Source: Acidihalobacter_A sp037381185 (GTDB taxonomy: Bacteria > Pseudomonadota > Gammaproteobacteria > DSM-5130 > Acidihalobacteraceae). Taken from it: a stretch of 57,386 nt of DNA. How positions within the stretch are numbered: position 1 is the first letter of the stretch; each line of letters starts with the position of its first letter. The stretch lies in assembly GCF_037381185.1 (NCBI RefSeq), contig NZ_JARRQY010000014.1:1-57386 (forward strand), written 5' to 3'. Below, in pieces: positions 45,298-53,816 of the stretch. Below the pieces are notes generated by a model. It was not told the origin of the DNA. It saw nothing but the letters and a program-made list of their open reading frames with translations, and ran no database searches. Made by a program: the position numbers and the translations under genes.

Positions 45298-46808
45298 CGG
45301 CCCTGCTCCGAAACCGCATATGCCTGCATGAACACCCGCAGACTTTCCGCCGCGCCTGTGACGGCACCCTGAGCAGAGGATGCCAACGGCGTCGACAGGA
45401 TCACCACCTGGGTCGACTGCGGTGCTGCTCGCAACCCATCAAACAGTTGCTGAAGCTTGACTTGCATCAGGTCAGGAACGATCCGGTTGCCAACCTGGTA
45501 CCAATACCAGACCAGCCGTTGCTGGCCACCCGAACTGAGTTTCAATTGATGCACTGCATGCAGCCCTGCGGGCCGCACAAGCATCGGTTTCCCGACCGGC
45601 CACCACTGTCCCGTGTTGTACAGTCGATTTCCGGCAAGAAAGAGTTTGTGCCCGTCACGCGGGCGGCCGTCGTAACGCACACGCACTATGTTGACGTGCC
45701 GCTCACCATCCACGAATGTACCCGTGGACTCGCGATCCGGCGCTCGGTAGCGAGCCCCGAGCGGATTTGCCCCGGGCAGCAACAAACGCCACGCGCCAAA
45801 GGCCTGCGGTGTGACCGGCACGGCAACGCTCTGTGCCACGGGGGTAAGAGCGGCCAATGCCCATCCGATCACCGGCCCTACCAGCAGCAACGATACCGCC
45901 AACACCCCAAGCGGGATGATATTCCCGCTGGCTGTCCCCTCACCGTCATCGGGTACTGGCGTCTCCGGCGGCGGCAGCTCACGCCAGCGCCAGCCGATAA
46001 GGAAGAGCAGCAGCAGCACCGTGCCGAAAAACTGCCAGCCGAAAATCAGATGATCTGTGCCGGTAGCGTACTGCACCCCGAACACCTCGCCGATCACCAC
46101 CGTGAAATAGACGCGAAAACCATTGGCGACGATCGGCACCACGAAGGCGAACAGCATGAACACCAGCCGACGGCGCCAACTGCAATAGAACAAATTGGCG
46201 TATAGCGCCCCAAGCGCCAGGGAGGCAATGAAGAACTTGATGCCGCTGCAGGCCTCGGCGACATGCCAGGCTCCAAACGGCGTCTCGATCAACACCCCCT
46301 GCAGCACCGTGGTGAATCCGGTCAGCTGCAGCACGCGTACGCTGAACTCGGCCGTAATCTGCTGCAGCAACGCCGTCAGACCGGCCACCGGCCAGGGAAA
46401 GGCGAAGAACAGGTACAGCAACGGGAACAGCAGCGCCCGACCGACAGAGACACCATAGATCGCAAGCACCAGCGCAGGCAGCAGCGTCACCACTGCGAAA
46501 TGCTGCATCAGTTGCACGCCGACCAACTCGCCCGTCAGCCACAACAACACCATCGCCGCGACCAACAGCAGGCCGGCCATGCTTGGTGCGAAATCGCAGG
46601 CAGCCACCTCCCTGCGGCGCGACCAGATCAGAAACACCGAGATCGGCACGATCAGAAAGGCGTACTGGAAAGTCCCGTCGCCAGCCCAGACGCCGACCAG
46701 TGTCTCCAGCGTCGACCGGTAGCCCAGCACATAGGACAGCAGAAGCAGGCCGAACAGCGCGTGCGAAAGCATCCGTCGGCCGCCGGCATTGTCCATCGTG
46801 CGGCTCAT
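45294..46808 (-). CDS. xrtA: Exosortase A fused to an EpsI domain
   Basis: Multi-pass inner-membrane cysteine transpeptidase-like enzyme predicted to cut PEP-CTERM proteins at their sorting signal and pass them to another acceptor. The 504-residue protein has an N-terminal exosortase domain of about eight helices with the catalytic set Cys187 (VAEACSGIKFF), Arg232 (VANGFRVYF) and His253 (GTDHLIFGW). A linker and a periplasmic EpsI-like C-terminal domain (about 300-504) follow. The fusion is normal for XrtA. The ATG at 46808 overlaps the preceding glycosyltransferase stop by 4 bp. The gene product's visible substrate in this window is the protein at 18786-19598. Also called EpsH. Confidence 0.96.
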   Translation of the reverse strand: MSRTMDNAGGRRMLSHALFGLLLLSYVLGYRSTLETLVGVWAGDGTFQYAFLIVPISVFLIWSRRREVAACDFAPSMAGLLLVAAMVLLWLTGELVGVQLMQHFAVVTLLPALVLAIYGVSVGRALLFPLLYLFFAFPWPVAGLTALLQQITAEFSVRVLQLTGFTTVLQGVLIETPFGAWHVAEACSGIKFFIASLALGALYANLFYCSWRRRLVFMLFAFVVPIVANGFRVYFTVVIGEVFGVQYATGTDHLIFGWQFFGTVLLLLFLIGWRWRELPPPETPVPDDGEGTASGNIIPLGVLAVSLLLVGPVIGWALAALTPVAQSVAVPVTPQAFGAWRLLLPGANPLGARYRAPDRESTGTFVDGERHVNIVRVRYDGRPRDGHKLFLAGNRLYNTGQWWPVGKPMLVRPAGLHAVHQLKLSSGGQQRLVWYWYQVGNRIVPDLMQVKLQQLFDGLRAAPQSTQVVILSTPLASSAQGAVTGAAESLRVFMQAYAVSEQGR

Positions 46809-48052
46809 CGGGCCACCGCCTGTTGCAGTTCACCGGGCTCCTGCACGTCGCCTTCCAGCAGGCTTAACAACTGTTCCAGCGAATGCGTCCAACTGAATCG
46901 CTGGCCAATCAATCGACGGCGCACGCCCGCTTCACTGAGTGTAGTACCCCGCAGCCGCACGACCAACGCCCGGGCAAAGGCATCGGGCTCGTCCACCCGA
47001 TCGCCCAGCACCGCATCGAACACGCCCAAGCCCTCCCAGGCCGCTTCCGTACCGACCACAGGCCGGTCCATGGCCAAGGCCTCAAGCACCTTGTTCTGTA
47101 CGCCGCGCGCCACGCGCAGCGGGGCGCAGATCGCGCCCGCGTGTGCCAGGTAGGGGCGCACGTCCAGCACGCGACCGGTTACCGTCACCCCGTCGAACTC
47201 CTGCGCGAGCGACCGAACCGCCGGCACTGGCCTCTGACCGACGATATGGAACCGTGCCGCCGGCAGCGCAGCCCGGACCTGCGGCCATACCTCACGGCAG
47301 AACCAGACGACACCGTCGACGTTGGCCTGATAGTCCATCGCGCCGGTGAAAACGATGTCATCCCCCTCAGCCGGAAAGGGGTCGGCGTGCGGCAAGGCGG
47401 GATTGAAATAGTCCAGATCGACGCCGTTGCCGACGGCACGTATGCGGTCGTCCAACTCGGGATTGCAGCGATGGAAGAGCCGCGCCTCTTCTTCGGACAC
47501 GAACAAACCGGTATCGTACGCCACCGCCAAATACGCCTCCTCGGCCGCCAGCGTACGGTGTTCGCGCTCATAGACCAGGCGCATCGGCCCCTTGGCCTGA
47601 CCGGCATACTGCCGCCACTTCTCCGAATCGACGTCGACGAAGTCCATGACTCGGCGCACAGGATGCTGCGTCGCGCTCAGCCCGTATCGTCCCATTGCCG
47701 AGGAAAATGCGAAAACGCGCTTCACCTCATACTGCTGCAGAGTCTGTCCGACCCATCGGGCGAAACGGGTATGTTCGTAGCGCGCCAGCGAGAGCGGCGC
47801 CCCCCGCAGCGCGGCGGGTACACCGCGCAACTGTCCCGCCCATGGCCGCAGACGCGGCAGGTAAAGACTGTGGCAATACGGGCGCAAACGCTCGACATGC
47901 ACCAGGTCCTGCGGGTCGTCGACAAACGCCCCCAGATGGATCCGATAATGGCGTGACAGGCCGTCGAGAAAATGGAATGAACGGATCTTATCGCCCTTGT
48001 CGGGCGGATAGGGAATACGGTGCGCCAGAAACAATAAATCCGGTGTGCCCAT
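46805..48052 (-). CDS. PEP-CTERM/EpsH1 system-associated glycosyltransferase (GT4, TIGR03087-like)
   Basis: GT-B glycosyltransferase (415 residues) of the kind directly upstream of exosortase A. It opens DLLFLAHRIPYPPDKGDKIR, a characteristic start, and has RVMDFVDVDSEKWRQYA, VSEEEARLF and AVGNGVDLDYFNP. The donor domain is VFTGAMDYQANVDGVVWFCREVWP, FHIVGQRP, VTVTGRVLDVRPYLAHAGAICAPLRVARGVQNKVLEALAMDRPVV (here given as separate short motifs VTVTGRVLDV and VQNKVLEALAM). The ATG at 48052 lies 1 bp after the FemAB-like gene's stop, so the longer frame to 48139 is rejected. It is coupled to xrtA. Confidence 0.93.
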   Translation of the reverse strand: MGTPDLLFLAHRIPYPPDKGDKIRSFHFLDGLSRHYRIHLGAFVDDPQDLVHVERLRPYCHSLYLPRLRPWAGQLRGVPAALRGAPLSLARYEHTRFARWVGQTLQQYEVKRVFAFSSAMGRYGLSATQHPVRRVMDFVDVDSEKWRQYAGQAKGPMRLVYEREHRTLAAEEAYLAVAYDTGLFVSEEEARLFHRCNPELDDRIRAVGNGVDLDYFNPALPHADPFPAEGDDIVFTGAMDYQANVDGVVWFCREVWPQVRAALPAARFHIVGQRPVPAVRSLAQEFDGVTVTGRVLDVRPYLAHAGAICAPLRVARGVQNKVLEALAMDRPVVGTEAAWEGLGVFDAVLGDRVDEPDAFARALVVRLRGTTLSEAGVRRRLIGQRFSWTHSLEQLLSLLEGDVQEPGELQQAVAR

Positions 48053-48053
48053 G

Positions 48054-49076
48054 CTACCCCAAGCTCCTGGCCAGAGGCGGACCCAGCAACTGACTGACCG
48101 ACAGCGGCAGACGGCGCCACAGCCGGATGAAGCGCTCATACTTGGGATTCACCGGACTGACGTCGGGCATGGCCTGCAGGCGCACCAGATCATATTCGTA
48201 ATGCAACGGTTCGGGCTCGAAACCCCAGTGCGTCTTGTAGCTGTACGAACCGGTCTCGCGCTTGCTGCGCCCGAAGTCGAACACGCGCACTCCGCGATCG
48301 ACCGCTCGACACATCAGCTCCCAGTACATCAGATCGTAGGCTTTGAGATCACGGGCGGCGGCCGTACCCCCGCCGTAGTAGGGCAGCACCTCGTCGCGGA
48401 AATAGAAGCTCAATACCGAGCTGACCGGTTGCCCTTGATGGCGCACCGTGAGTATCTCGCTCTCCTCCGGAAACACGTCCAGCAGCGTACGCACGTAGCG
48501 GCGCGAAAACACCGGCGTGCCGAGGTTGCGCACGCTCTCGGAGTAGGCCCGGTAGAAATCGGCAGGGTCCTCATCAACCTGGACATCGAGCCCGGCCGCC
48601 AAACTTTTGCGGATCACCGCGCGCTGCTTGCGCGGCACCGCCTTGAGGTTGGCATCGTGATCGGCCGACAGCTCACGCCGGAAGGTGACGTAAAGCGATT
48701 TGGCCGGCCAGTCCGGGCGTGTGGAGCGCTGCTGTCGCAATTCCATGTATTCCACATTGAGACTGCGGGCCAGTTCGCTGCCGGCCTGCAACAACGCATC
48801 GAGGGTCTGCTGGTCACGCGCCACCGCCCCGCCATAGACACAGAACGGCGTCGAAATCAGCGCATCGTGGAACAAGCGGCTGCGAACTCGCGCCAGCGGC
48901 AACACACCTATGACCTCGCCGCCGTCCTCGGCCAGCAGATAGTGAGTCTTGTGGCCGAAGGCACGTTCCAGCACCGTACTCCAACCCGAACGGTGAAAAA
49001 AGCTTGCGTCGGGATGACCATCGACGAAGGCATCCCAGGCCGGCGCATCGGCAGCGGCCATAGCCCTGATCCGCAT
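48054..49076 (-). CDS. FemAB-like XrtA/PEP-CTERM system-associated protein
   Basis: Member of the FemAB/GNAT-like superfamily (340 residues) that accompanies exosortase A (TIGR03019 type). FemAB proteins form peptide bonds from aminoacyl-tRNA, but the exosortase-linked group has no proven substrate. It has two GNAT-like halves: an N-terminal part with HPDASFFHRSGWSTVLERAFGH, and a C-terminal part with VSSVLSFYFRDEVLPYYGGG, DLMYWELMCRAVDRG and FDFGRSKRETGSYSYKTHWGFEP. The last segment is the conserved F-G-R-S-x-x-x-x-G-x-x-x-F-K-x-x-W-G pattern. The ATG at 49076 overlaps the deacetylase stop (TGATG). It is probably cytoplasmic. Confidence 0.93.
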   Translation of the reverse strand: MRIRAMAAADAPAWDAFVDGHPDASFFHRSGWSTVLERAFGHKTHYLLAEDGGEVIGVLPLARVRSRLFHDALISTPFCVYGGAVARDQQTLDALLQAGSELARSLNVEYMELRQQRSTRPDWPAKSLYVTFRRELSADHDANLKAVPRKQRAVIRKSLAAGLDVQVDEDPADFYRAYSESVRNLGTPVFSRRYVRTLLDVFPEESEILTVRHQGQPVSSVLSFYFRDEVLPYYGGGTAAARDLKAYDLMYWELMCRAVDRGVRVFDFGRSKRETGSYSYKTHWGFEPEPLHYEYDLVRLQAMPDVSPVNPKYERFIRLWRRLPLSVSQLLGPPLARSLG

Positions 49077-49972
49077 CAAGCAACTCCCTGCCGTTCGGCC
49101 GCGACACCACGGTCCGTTCCCTGCGCGAGGCGCATGGGCGCGGCGAATACGCTGTCCATGCGATCCCAGCGGAAATCCTGCAGCAGACGCGCAAGCCGGC
49201 GTTCGGTACGCCCCAGATTCAAATAGTGCCGAAAGCGGGTCTTCGCGCCGATGCCGCCGATGCGAGGCTGTCCGGGATCAATCTCCCAGGGATGGAAGTA
49301 GAACACCGTGGCCTCGCCGTCGCGATCGTTCACACGTCGAATGGCCCAACGGCTCACGGCGTAGGGATACAAACGGAAATAGCCACCGCCACCGCAGGGG
49401 AACGTCTTCCCATTCAGTTCAAAGGTCGTCACCGGAACTTCCAGCAGGCCGTTGTCACCCGGCGCGAATGCGAAGCGAGGCGCTTCCGGCATGCCGTAGT
49501 GGTCGTGCTGAATGGGATAAATGCTCGAGCTGTAGTGGAAACCGCTCTGAGCCAATTCATCCAGCGCCCAGAGGTTGTCCCGGCCGATCGAATAACTCGG
49601 TGCGCGATAGCCGCGTACTTCCCCGCCGCAGATATCTTCCAGCAACGCCTTGCTGCGCCGGATATCGTCGCGAAAGGCCTCAGGCTCCATGCCCGTGACG
49701 CGACGATGTTCCATGCCATGGCTGGCCACTTCGTGGCCGGCGTCCGAAATGCGCCGCACCATGCCCGGCAGACGTTCGGCCAGCCAGCCCAGCGTGAAAA
49801 ACGTGGCCTTGGCATCGTGCTCGTCGAACAGCTCGAGAATACGCTCGACGTTGCGCTCGACCCGCAGACTTATACGCGCCCAGTCGCTGCGCGAAAGTAC
49901 GCCTTCAAAAGCGGAGACTTGGAAATAGTCTTCCACATCCACGCTCATCGCATTGACGATCGCCTGAGTCAT
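49076..49972 (-). CDS. XrtA system polysaccharide deacetylase (NodB-like)
   Basis: NodB-fold deacetylase (298 residues) of the exosortase-linked group (TIGR03006 type), predicted to remove N- or O-acetyl groups from EPS sugars. Visible are the first catalytic and metal aspartates in SVDVEDYFQ, KATFFTLGWLAERLP, the metal histidines in HEVASHGMEHRRV, GYRAPSYSIG, and FYFHPWEIDP near the end. There is no signal peptide, which suggests cytoplasmic action on lipid-linked units or an alternative location. The ATG at 49972 follows GGAGAGG, so the frame's extension to 49999 is not used. The stop overlaps the FemAB-like start by 1 bp. Confidence 0.93.
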   Translation of the reverse strand: MTQAIVNAMSVDVEDYFQVSAFEGVLSRSDWARISLRVERNVERILELFDEHDAKATFFTLGWLAERLPGMVRRISDAGHEVASHGMEHRRVTGMEPEAFRDDIRRSKALLEDICGGEVRGYRAPSYSIGRDNLWALDELAQSGFHYSSSIYPIQHDHYGMPEAPRFAFAPGDNGLLEVPVTTFELNGKTFPCGGGGYFRLYPYAVSRWAIRRVNDRDGEATVFYFHPWEIDPGQPRIGGIGAKTRFRHYLNLGRTERRLARLLQDFRWDRMDSVFAAPMRLAQGTDRGVAAERQGVA

Positions 49973-50091
49973 GATCCTCTCCGAAATCGATCCGCCCACC
50001 TACGATCGATGTCGCATGAAAAACGCCCGCTCACGGAAAGCATAACCGTGCAAATGCGGCATACCGATGACATATCCCCTCCTCAACATCC

Positions 50092-51144
50092 TCAACTGCG
50101 TAGCCAGCGCCCCTTCTGCCTCAACTGCCCAAGCAGTTTTTCCATACGATCGATACGCGTCAGGAGCGTACCGGCATCCCCGGATTCCTCCTCCTGCTCC
50201 AGCAACTCCTGTACCTGGGCCGGCCCCAGCAACTCCGCAACATTACGCTCAAGAGCTGCGAAGCGGCGCCCGATTTCCTCCGCGCCTTCCGCGCTGGCCT
50301 TGCCCGCTTCCGCCGCACCCGCCGGCGGCGCCCTGCGGCCGAACTCCTGTCCAAGCTCATCGATGACCGCCTGTAGTTCCGCTCGGCCGAGCTGCTCGCG
50401 TTCCTCCAGATAGCCGAACAGCAGCAGGCGGTCCATCAGGATATTGATCTTGCGCGGCACGCCCTGCGACCACTCGTGCAACAAGGGGAAGATGCCCTCC
50501 TCCAGACTCGGCATTTCGTTCCAATCCGCCGTGGTCAAACGGTGCTGGACATAATCCTTCACTTCCCCGAGGCTCAACGGCTGTAGATGGTGCCAGGCGA
50601 TGATGCGCTGCCAGAGCTGCTCCATTCGCGGGCTGTCGAGGGTTTCTCGCAGGTCGCTCTGGCCGACCAGCGATATCTGCATCAGGGCACGGCCCTCCAT
50701 GCTCATGTTAGACAGCAGGCGCAATTCCTCCAGCGCCTCGGCCGAGAACGTCTGCGCCTCGTCCACGATCAGCAGCACCCCTTTGGGATAGGCGTGCAGT
50801 AGGGTGCGCTCCAATTCCGTCAGCAATGCGGCCTTACTCGAAATCTCCGGTGACAGGCCGAATGCGGAGGCCACCAGCGGCAACACCTCGGAAGCGCCTA
50901 CATTGGCTGCAGCGATACGCACACCGCGAATCTGTTTGTTCGCCAGGTAATCCAGCATGGTCTGGATGGTCAGCGTCTTGCCCGTGCCGACATCGCCTGT
51001 AATGACGATGAACCCTTCGCGCTGCCCCAGACCATAGATCAGATACGAGAGCGCACGGCGATGAGTGGCGCTGGGGAACAGGAACACGCTGTCAGGCGTC
51101 AACGCGAACGGCCGTTTGCTCAAGCCGTAAAAAGATTCATACAT
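50092..51144 (-). CDS. XrtA system-associated ATPase (ExeA/GspA-like AAA)
   Basis: AAA-type ATPase (350 residues) of the group found with exosortase A (TIGR03015 type), related to the secretion ATPase ExeA. It opens MYESFYGLSKRPFALTPD and has Walker A GDVGTGKT (about 50-57), Walker B VLLIVDEAQ (about 123-131), the sensor segment ISLVGQSDLRETL and QGVPRKINILMDRLL. The C-terminal 70 residues are acidic and Glu/Ala-rich, probably coiled coil. It probably couples ATP hydrolysis to EPS or protein assembly at the inner membrane. It is followed by a 119-bp gap before the deacetylase and preceded by about 100 bp after the outer-membrane protein gene. Confidence 0.93.
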   Translation of the reverse strand: MYESFYGLSKRPFALTPDSVFLFPSATHRRALSYLIYGLGQREGFIVITGDVGTGKTLTIQTMLDYLANKQIRGVRIAAANVGASEVLPLVASAFGLSPEISSKAALLTELERTLLHAYPKGVLLIVDEAQTFSAEALEELRLLSNMSMEGRALMQISLVGQSDLRETLDSPRMEQLWQRIIAWHHLQPLSLGEVKDYVQHRLTTADWNEMPSLEEGIFPLLHEWSQGVPRKINILMDRLLLFGYLEEREQLGRAELQAVIDELGQEFGRRAPPAGAAEAGKASAEGAEEIGRRFAALERNVAELLGPAQVQELLEQEEESGDAGTLLTRIDRMEKLLGQLRQKGRWLRS

Positions 51145-51243
51145 GGATATTGCACACCTTGGCTAAGGACCGCATAGCACGGCAAGTACACCGCGGCGCA
51201 CGCTGCATGAAGCAGTCGGCGCCTCTTCTATGTCATTAACCGG

Positions 51244-52842
51244 CTAAAAAGTCGCCGACAACTGCAACAGGACGCTGTTTGCCGTGTAGTTGTTCGACTC
51301 GACATACGAACGACGCGTCTGACGATTGAGTATGAAACTCAGCTCCGCATTGGTCAGCAGCGCATAGGTCGCACCGAGGCTCGCAGTGTTCATGAAATCC
51401 GTGGAATCGGGAGTCAGCCTGCTCACCAACCGCTCGCGGTTGAAGCTGACATTGACCCTGGTTCTGGCCGTCGCCTGCCAAAGCCAGCCAACGCTACCGC
51501 CACTGGTACGATCCTCGCCCAGGCTCTCCGGCCGATAGTACTTGCGATCATCGAACAAGCCTGCCTTGATCTGGCTGCGGGACAACAAGTAGGTCACGTT
51601 GGTAGTCCAGCGTTTATCAATGTATATGCTCGTGTTCTGCAACTGATTGAGCGGGACGACCGGTGTGGCCGAGGTCAACGACACAGTATCGAGTTGCTGC
51701 AGCGAACTCACGGTAGGCGTTTCGGTGTATCCCATGCTGAGTTGCAAAGCGCGTGCGTGGTAGGCGGCGTTGACGGCCCAGGAATGTCCGAAGAAACGAT
51801 GCCCGTAGAGCACCTGTAGCGAACTGGATGGATTCGACCATTGAAACCCTGCGTTCCAGAAATGGCTGCCGTAGCGATCTACCGTACCGTCCGGCTGGTA
51901 GTCGTTCTCCACGCCCCCCGTCGCCAGCAACTTGACGTTGTAGAACAGCTGGTAGCCGAGCCGCAACGAAGCATCGTCGAAATAGTCGGTATTGCCGGTA
52001 TCGTCATACTTGACCCGAGTGCTGTTCCAGTCCAACGTCCACGACCAGTCCACGTTGCTGGAAGGGCTGACTAGGCGGAACGATTTGGTCCAGTTTTTCG
52101 AGTCGGTCAAAGAGGTATTCGTATAAACGACACGCCCATAGCTGTAGCGCAAGGTTGCCAATCCCAGCCGTCCCAAGCTCTGTTTCCAGTAAGGGCTGAC
52201 CGAGGAGGTCCAGACGTTGGCGCGGTTAGAGGTGGTGGAGAACACGTTGTTGGTCGAATAGACCGCCATCGGATCGATAACCGACTGCCCATACTTTCCG
52301 TTGGCATCCAGAAAGAGGTGATTGCCGTACAGGTCGGTTTTCAACTCCCCTTTGAACTGGTTGTAGACCTGATTCTTCGGCGGATTACGCGCATAGCGGA
52401 TAAGCTGAGCCGAATAATCGAAGGTCGTATAAAGCCGGCTGCCGACGCTGCAGCCCGACAGGCCCGGACGCAGCACCGTGGCGTAATTCGAACGGGCCGC
52501 GCTGTCGGGCACCAACTCGAAATTGTCGGAATACACCTCAGCCAGACTCACTGACGGCTGCAGAAATTTCGACAACGCCGGCGCCTGCTGGCTATCGCTA
52601 CCGAGCGTTGCCAGAGGCTGCGCCGGCACACAGCTTCCCAGCGCACCCGGGGCAGGCGGCGCCAACGCGTTGACCGCGCCGATACCGGAATCGACGGTGA
52701 CCGTCCCGCTGCCCGATTCCGCAGAACCGCCCGAGGCAGCCTGGGCCGACGATGGCAAGGCTATTGGTAATGCCAACAGTACGCAAAGCAGGAATTTGCC
52801 GTACGACAAATCCCTGCAACGGTGCGCCAGGCCTCCAGACAT
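51244..52842 (-). CDS. PEP-CTERM system-associated outer-membrane beta-barrel protein
   Basis: Predicted outer-membrane protein (532 residues) of the type linked to exosortase A loci (TIGR03016 type), possibly a channel or anchor for EPS. It has a signal peptide (FLLCVLLALPIALPSSAQA). A low-complexity Ser/Gly/Ala stretch follows. The long remainder consists of alternating amphipathic, aromatic-rich strands and ends in a C-terminal phenylalanine (LLQLSATF), the usual barrel-closing signature. The ATG at 52842 is preferred because CGGAG lies upstream; the frame is open to a TTG at 52860. It begins 14 bp after the kinase stop. Its function is inferred from context. Confidence 0.92.
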   Translation of the reverse strand: MSGGLAHRCRDLSYGKFLLCVLLALPIALPSSAQAASGGSAESGSGTVTVDSGIGAVNALAPPAPGALGSCVPAQPLATLGSDSQQAPALSKFLQPSVSLAEVYSDNFELVPDSAARSNYATVLRPGLSGCSVGSRLYTTFDYSAQLIRYARNPPKNQVYNQFKGELKTDLYGNHLFLDANGKYGQSVIDPMAVYSTNNVFSTTSNRANVWTSSVSPYWKQSLGRLGLATLRYSYGRVVYTNTSLTDSKNWTKSFRLVSPSSNVDWSWTLDWNSTRVKYDDTGNTDYFDDASLRLGYQLFYNVKLLATGGVENDYQPDGTVDRYGSHFWNAGFQWSNPSSSLQVLYGHRFFGHSWAVNAAYHARALQLSMGYTETPTVSSLQQLDTVSLTSATPVVPLNQLQNTSIYIDKRWTTNVTYLLSRSQIKAGLFDDRKYYRPESLGEDRTSGGSVGWLWQATARTRVNVSFNRERLVSRLTPDSTDFMNTASLGATYALLTNAELSFILNRQTRRSYVESNNYTANSVLLQLSATF

Positions 52843-52856
52843 CGTGGTTTCTCCGC

Positions 52857-53816
52857 TCAACCCTTGTGGGCGCGTTTGTCGCGTCCATCCCCATCCGGCT
52901 GCGCTTCGTAGCGGTAGCCGTAGTGATAGCCGCCATAGCTGTCACCATGCGCACGCACGACCTGATTCAGCAGGAAGTTGATGGCTTTCTTGCGATCCAG
53001 AGGCTGCACAGCAGCGGCAACTGCCTTGCGTTCCGTCGCTCCGGCCTTGACCACCACCATGATCTGACCCACGGCTTCGGCCAGCACCAGAGCCTCTGGA
53101 GCGCCGAGCAGCGGCGGGGCGTCGAACAACAAGACCCTGTTACGTTTCCCAGCCAGGCGATCGAGCACCGTTTCCATATGCTGACTGGACAGATATTCCG
53201 TCGCGAGCGCATGTCGCGTACCTGCCGGCACAACCAGCAGCCGCGGAATATCCGTCCCGACAACGATATCCTCGACGTCGGCATCCGTCTGGCTGAGTAC
53301 GTCCATCAAGCCCTTGCTCGCCTGCAATCCGAGATGGCGGGTAAGGCTCTGGCGTACGTTGTCGCCGTCGATGAGTACGACTTCCCAATCCGGCTCCTGG
53401 GCCAGACTGCGGGCCAGATTGAATGCAGTGAAGGTCTTGCCCTCGCCCGGCAACGCGCTGGTGATCATGATCAAGCGCCCCCGGTCGACCTTCACCGCGC
53501 CCCGGCCGGTCACGTTCGCGAGCAGCGGCCTCTTGATCCGGCGATACTCGCTCTCGAGTTGCTCGCGGGATGCCTCCGAAGGCAGCAGGCCAACGGTCTG
53601 AAGCCGGCTCAAATCGACGTGTACGGAAAGACGCGGCTTTTCGGGAACCACCGCGCCTGGAGGCTGTTCGGCATCGAGCAGGCGGCTATCCATCAACTCG
53701 GGCGTCGAAGCCTTGGACTGCGCCTCGGTTCGCTGCTCCGGCGTCAGACCGTTGTTCTCGCTCCCCGCCTTCTGGGAGGCGCGCAGTTTTTCCGCAGCTC
53801 GTTCGATGATGCTCAC
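52857..53816 (-). CDS. XrtA-associated tyrosine autokinase
   Basis: Cytoplasmic BY-kinase-type ATPase (319 residues) that partners a chain-length determinant to control EPS polymer length (TIGR03018 type). It has Walker A SALPGEGKTF (about 120-129), Walker A' VVLIDGDNVR (about 147-156), Walker B VLLFDAPP (about 228-235) and a tyrosine-rich tail around residues 294-303 (YGGYHYGYRY) for autophosphorylation. It starts at a GTG that overlaps the chain-length gene's stop by 4 bp (GTGA). The longer frame to 53909 would run inside that gene and is rejected. The split kinase and transmembrane partners resemble CapB/CapA-type pairs. Confidence 0.93.
   Translation of the reverse strand: MSIIERAAEKLRASQKAGSENNGLTPEQRTEAQSKASTPELMDSRLLDAEQPPGAVVPEKPRLSVHVDLSRLQTVGLLPSEASREQLESEYRRIKRPLLANVTGRGAVKVDRGRLIMITSALPGEGKTFTAFNLARSLAQEPDWEVVLIDGDNVRQSLTRHLGLQASKGLMDVLSQTDADVEDIVVGTDIPRLLVVPAGTRHALATEYLSSQHMETVLDRLAGKRNRVLLFDAPPLLGAPEALVLAEAVGQIMVVVKAGATERKAVAAAVQPLDRKKAINFLLNQVVRAHGDSYGGYHYGYRYEAQPDGDGRDKRAHKG

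Noticed and set aside
44185..45372. 395-codon plus-strand frame
   Set aside because: Antisense shadow of the EpsH1-associated glycosyltransferase, rich in His, Arg and Gln as expected of such frames.
48045..49226. 393-codon plus-strand frame
   Set aside because: Antisense to the FemAB-like gene; no family resemblance.
49226..50413. 395-codon plus-strand frame
   Set aside because: Antisense to the polysaccharide deacetylase and ATPase genes, which carry clear motifs; no domain seen in the shadow frame.
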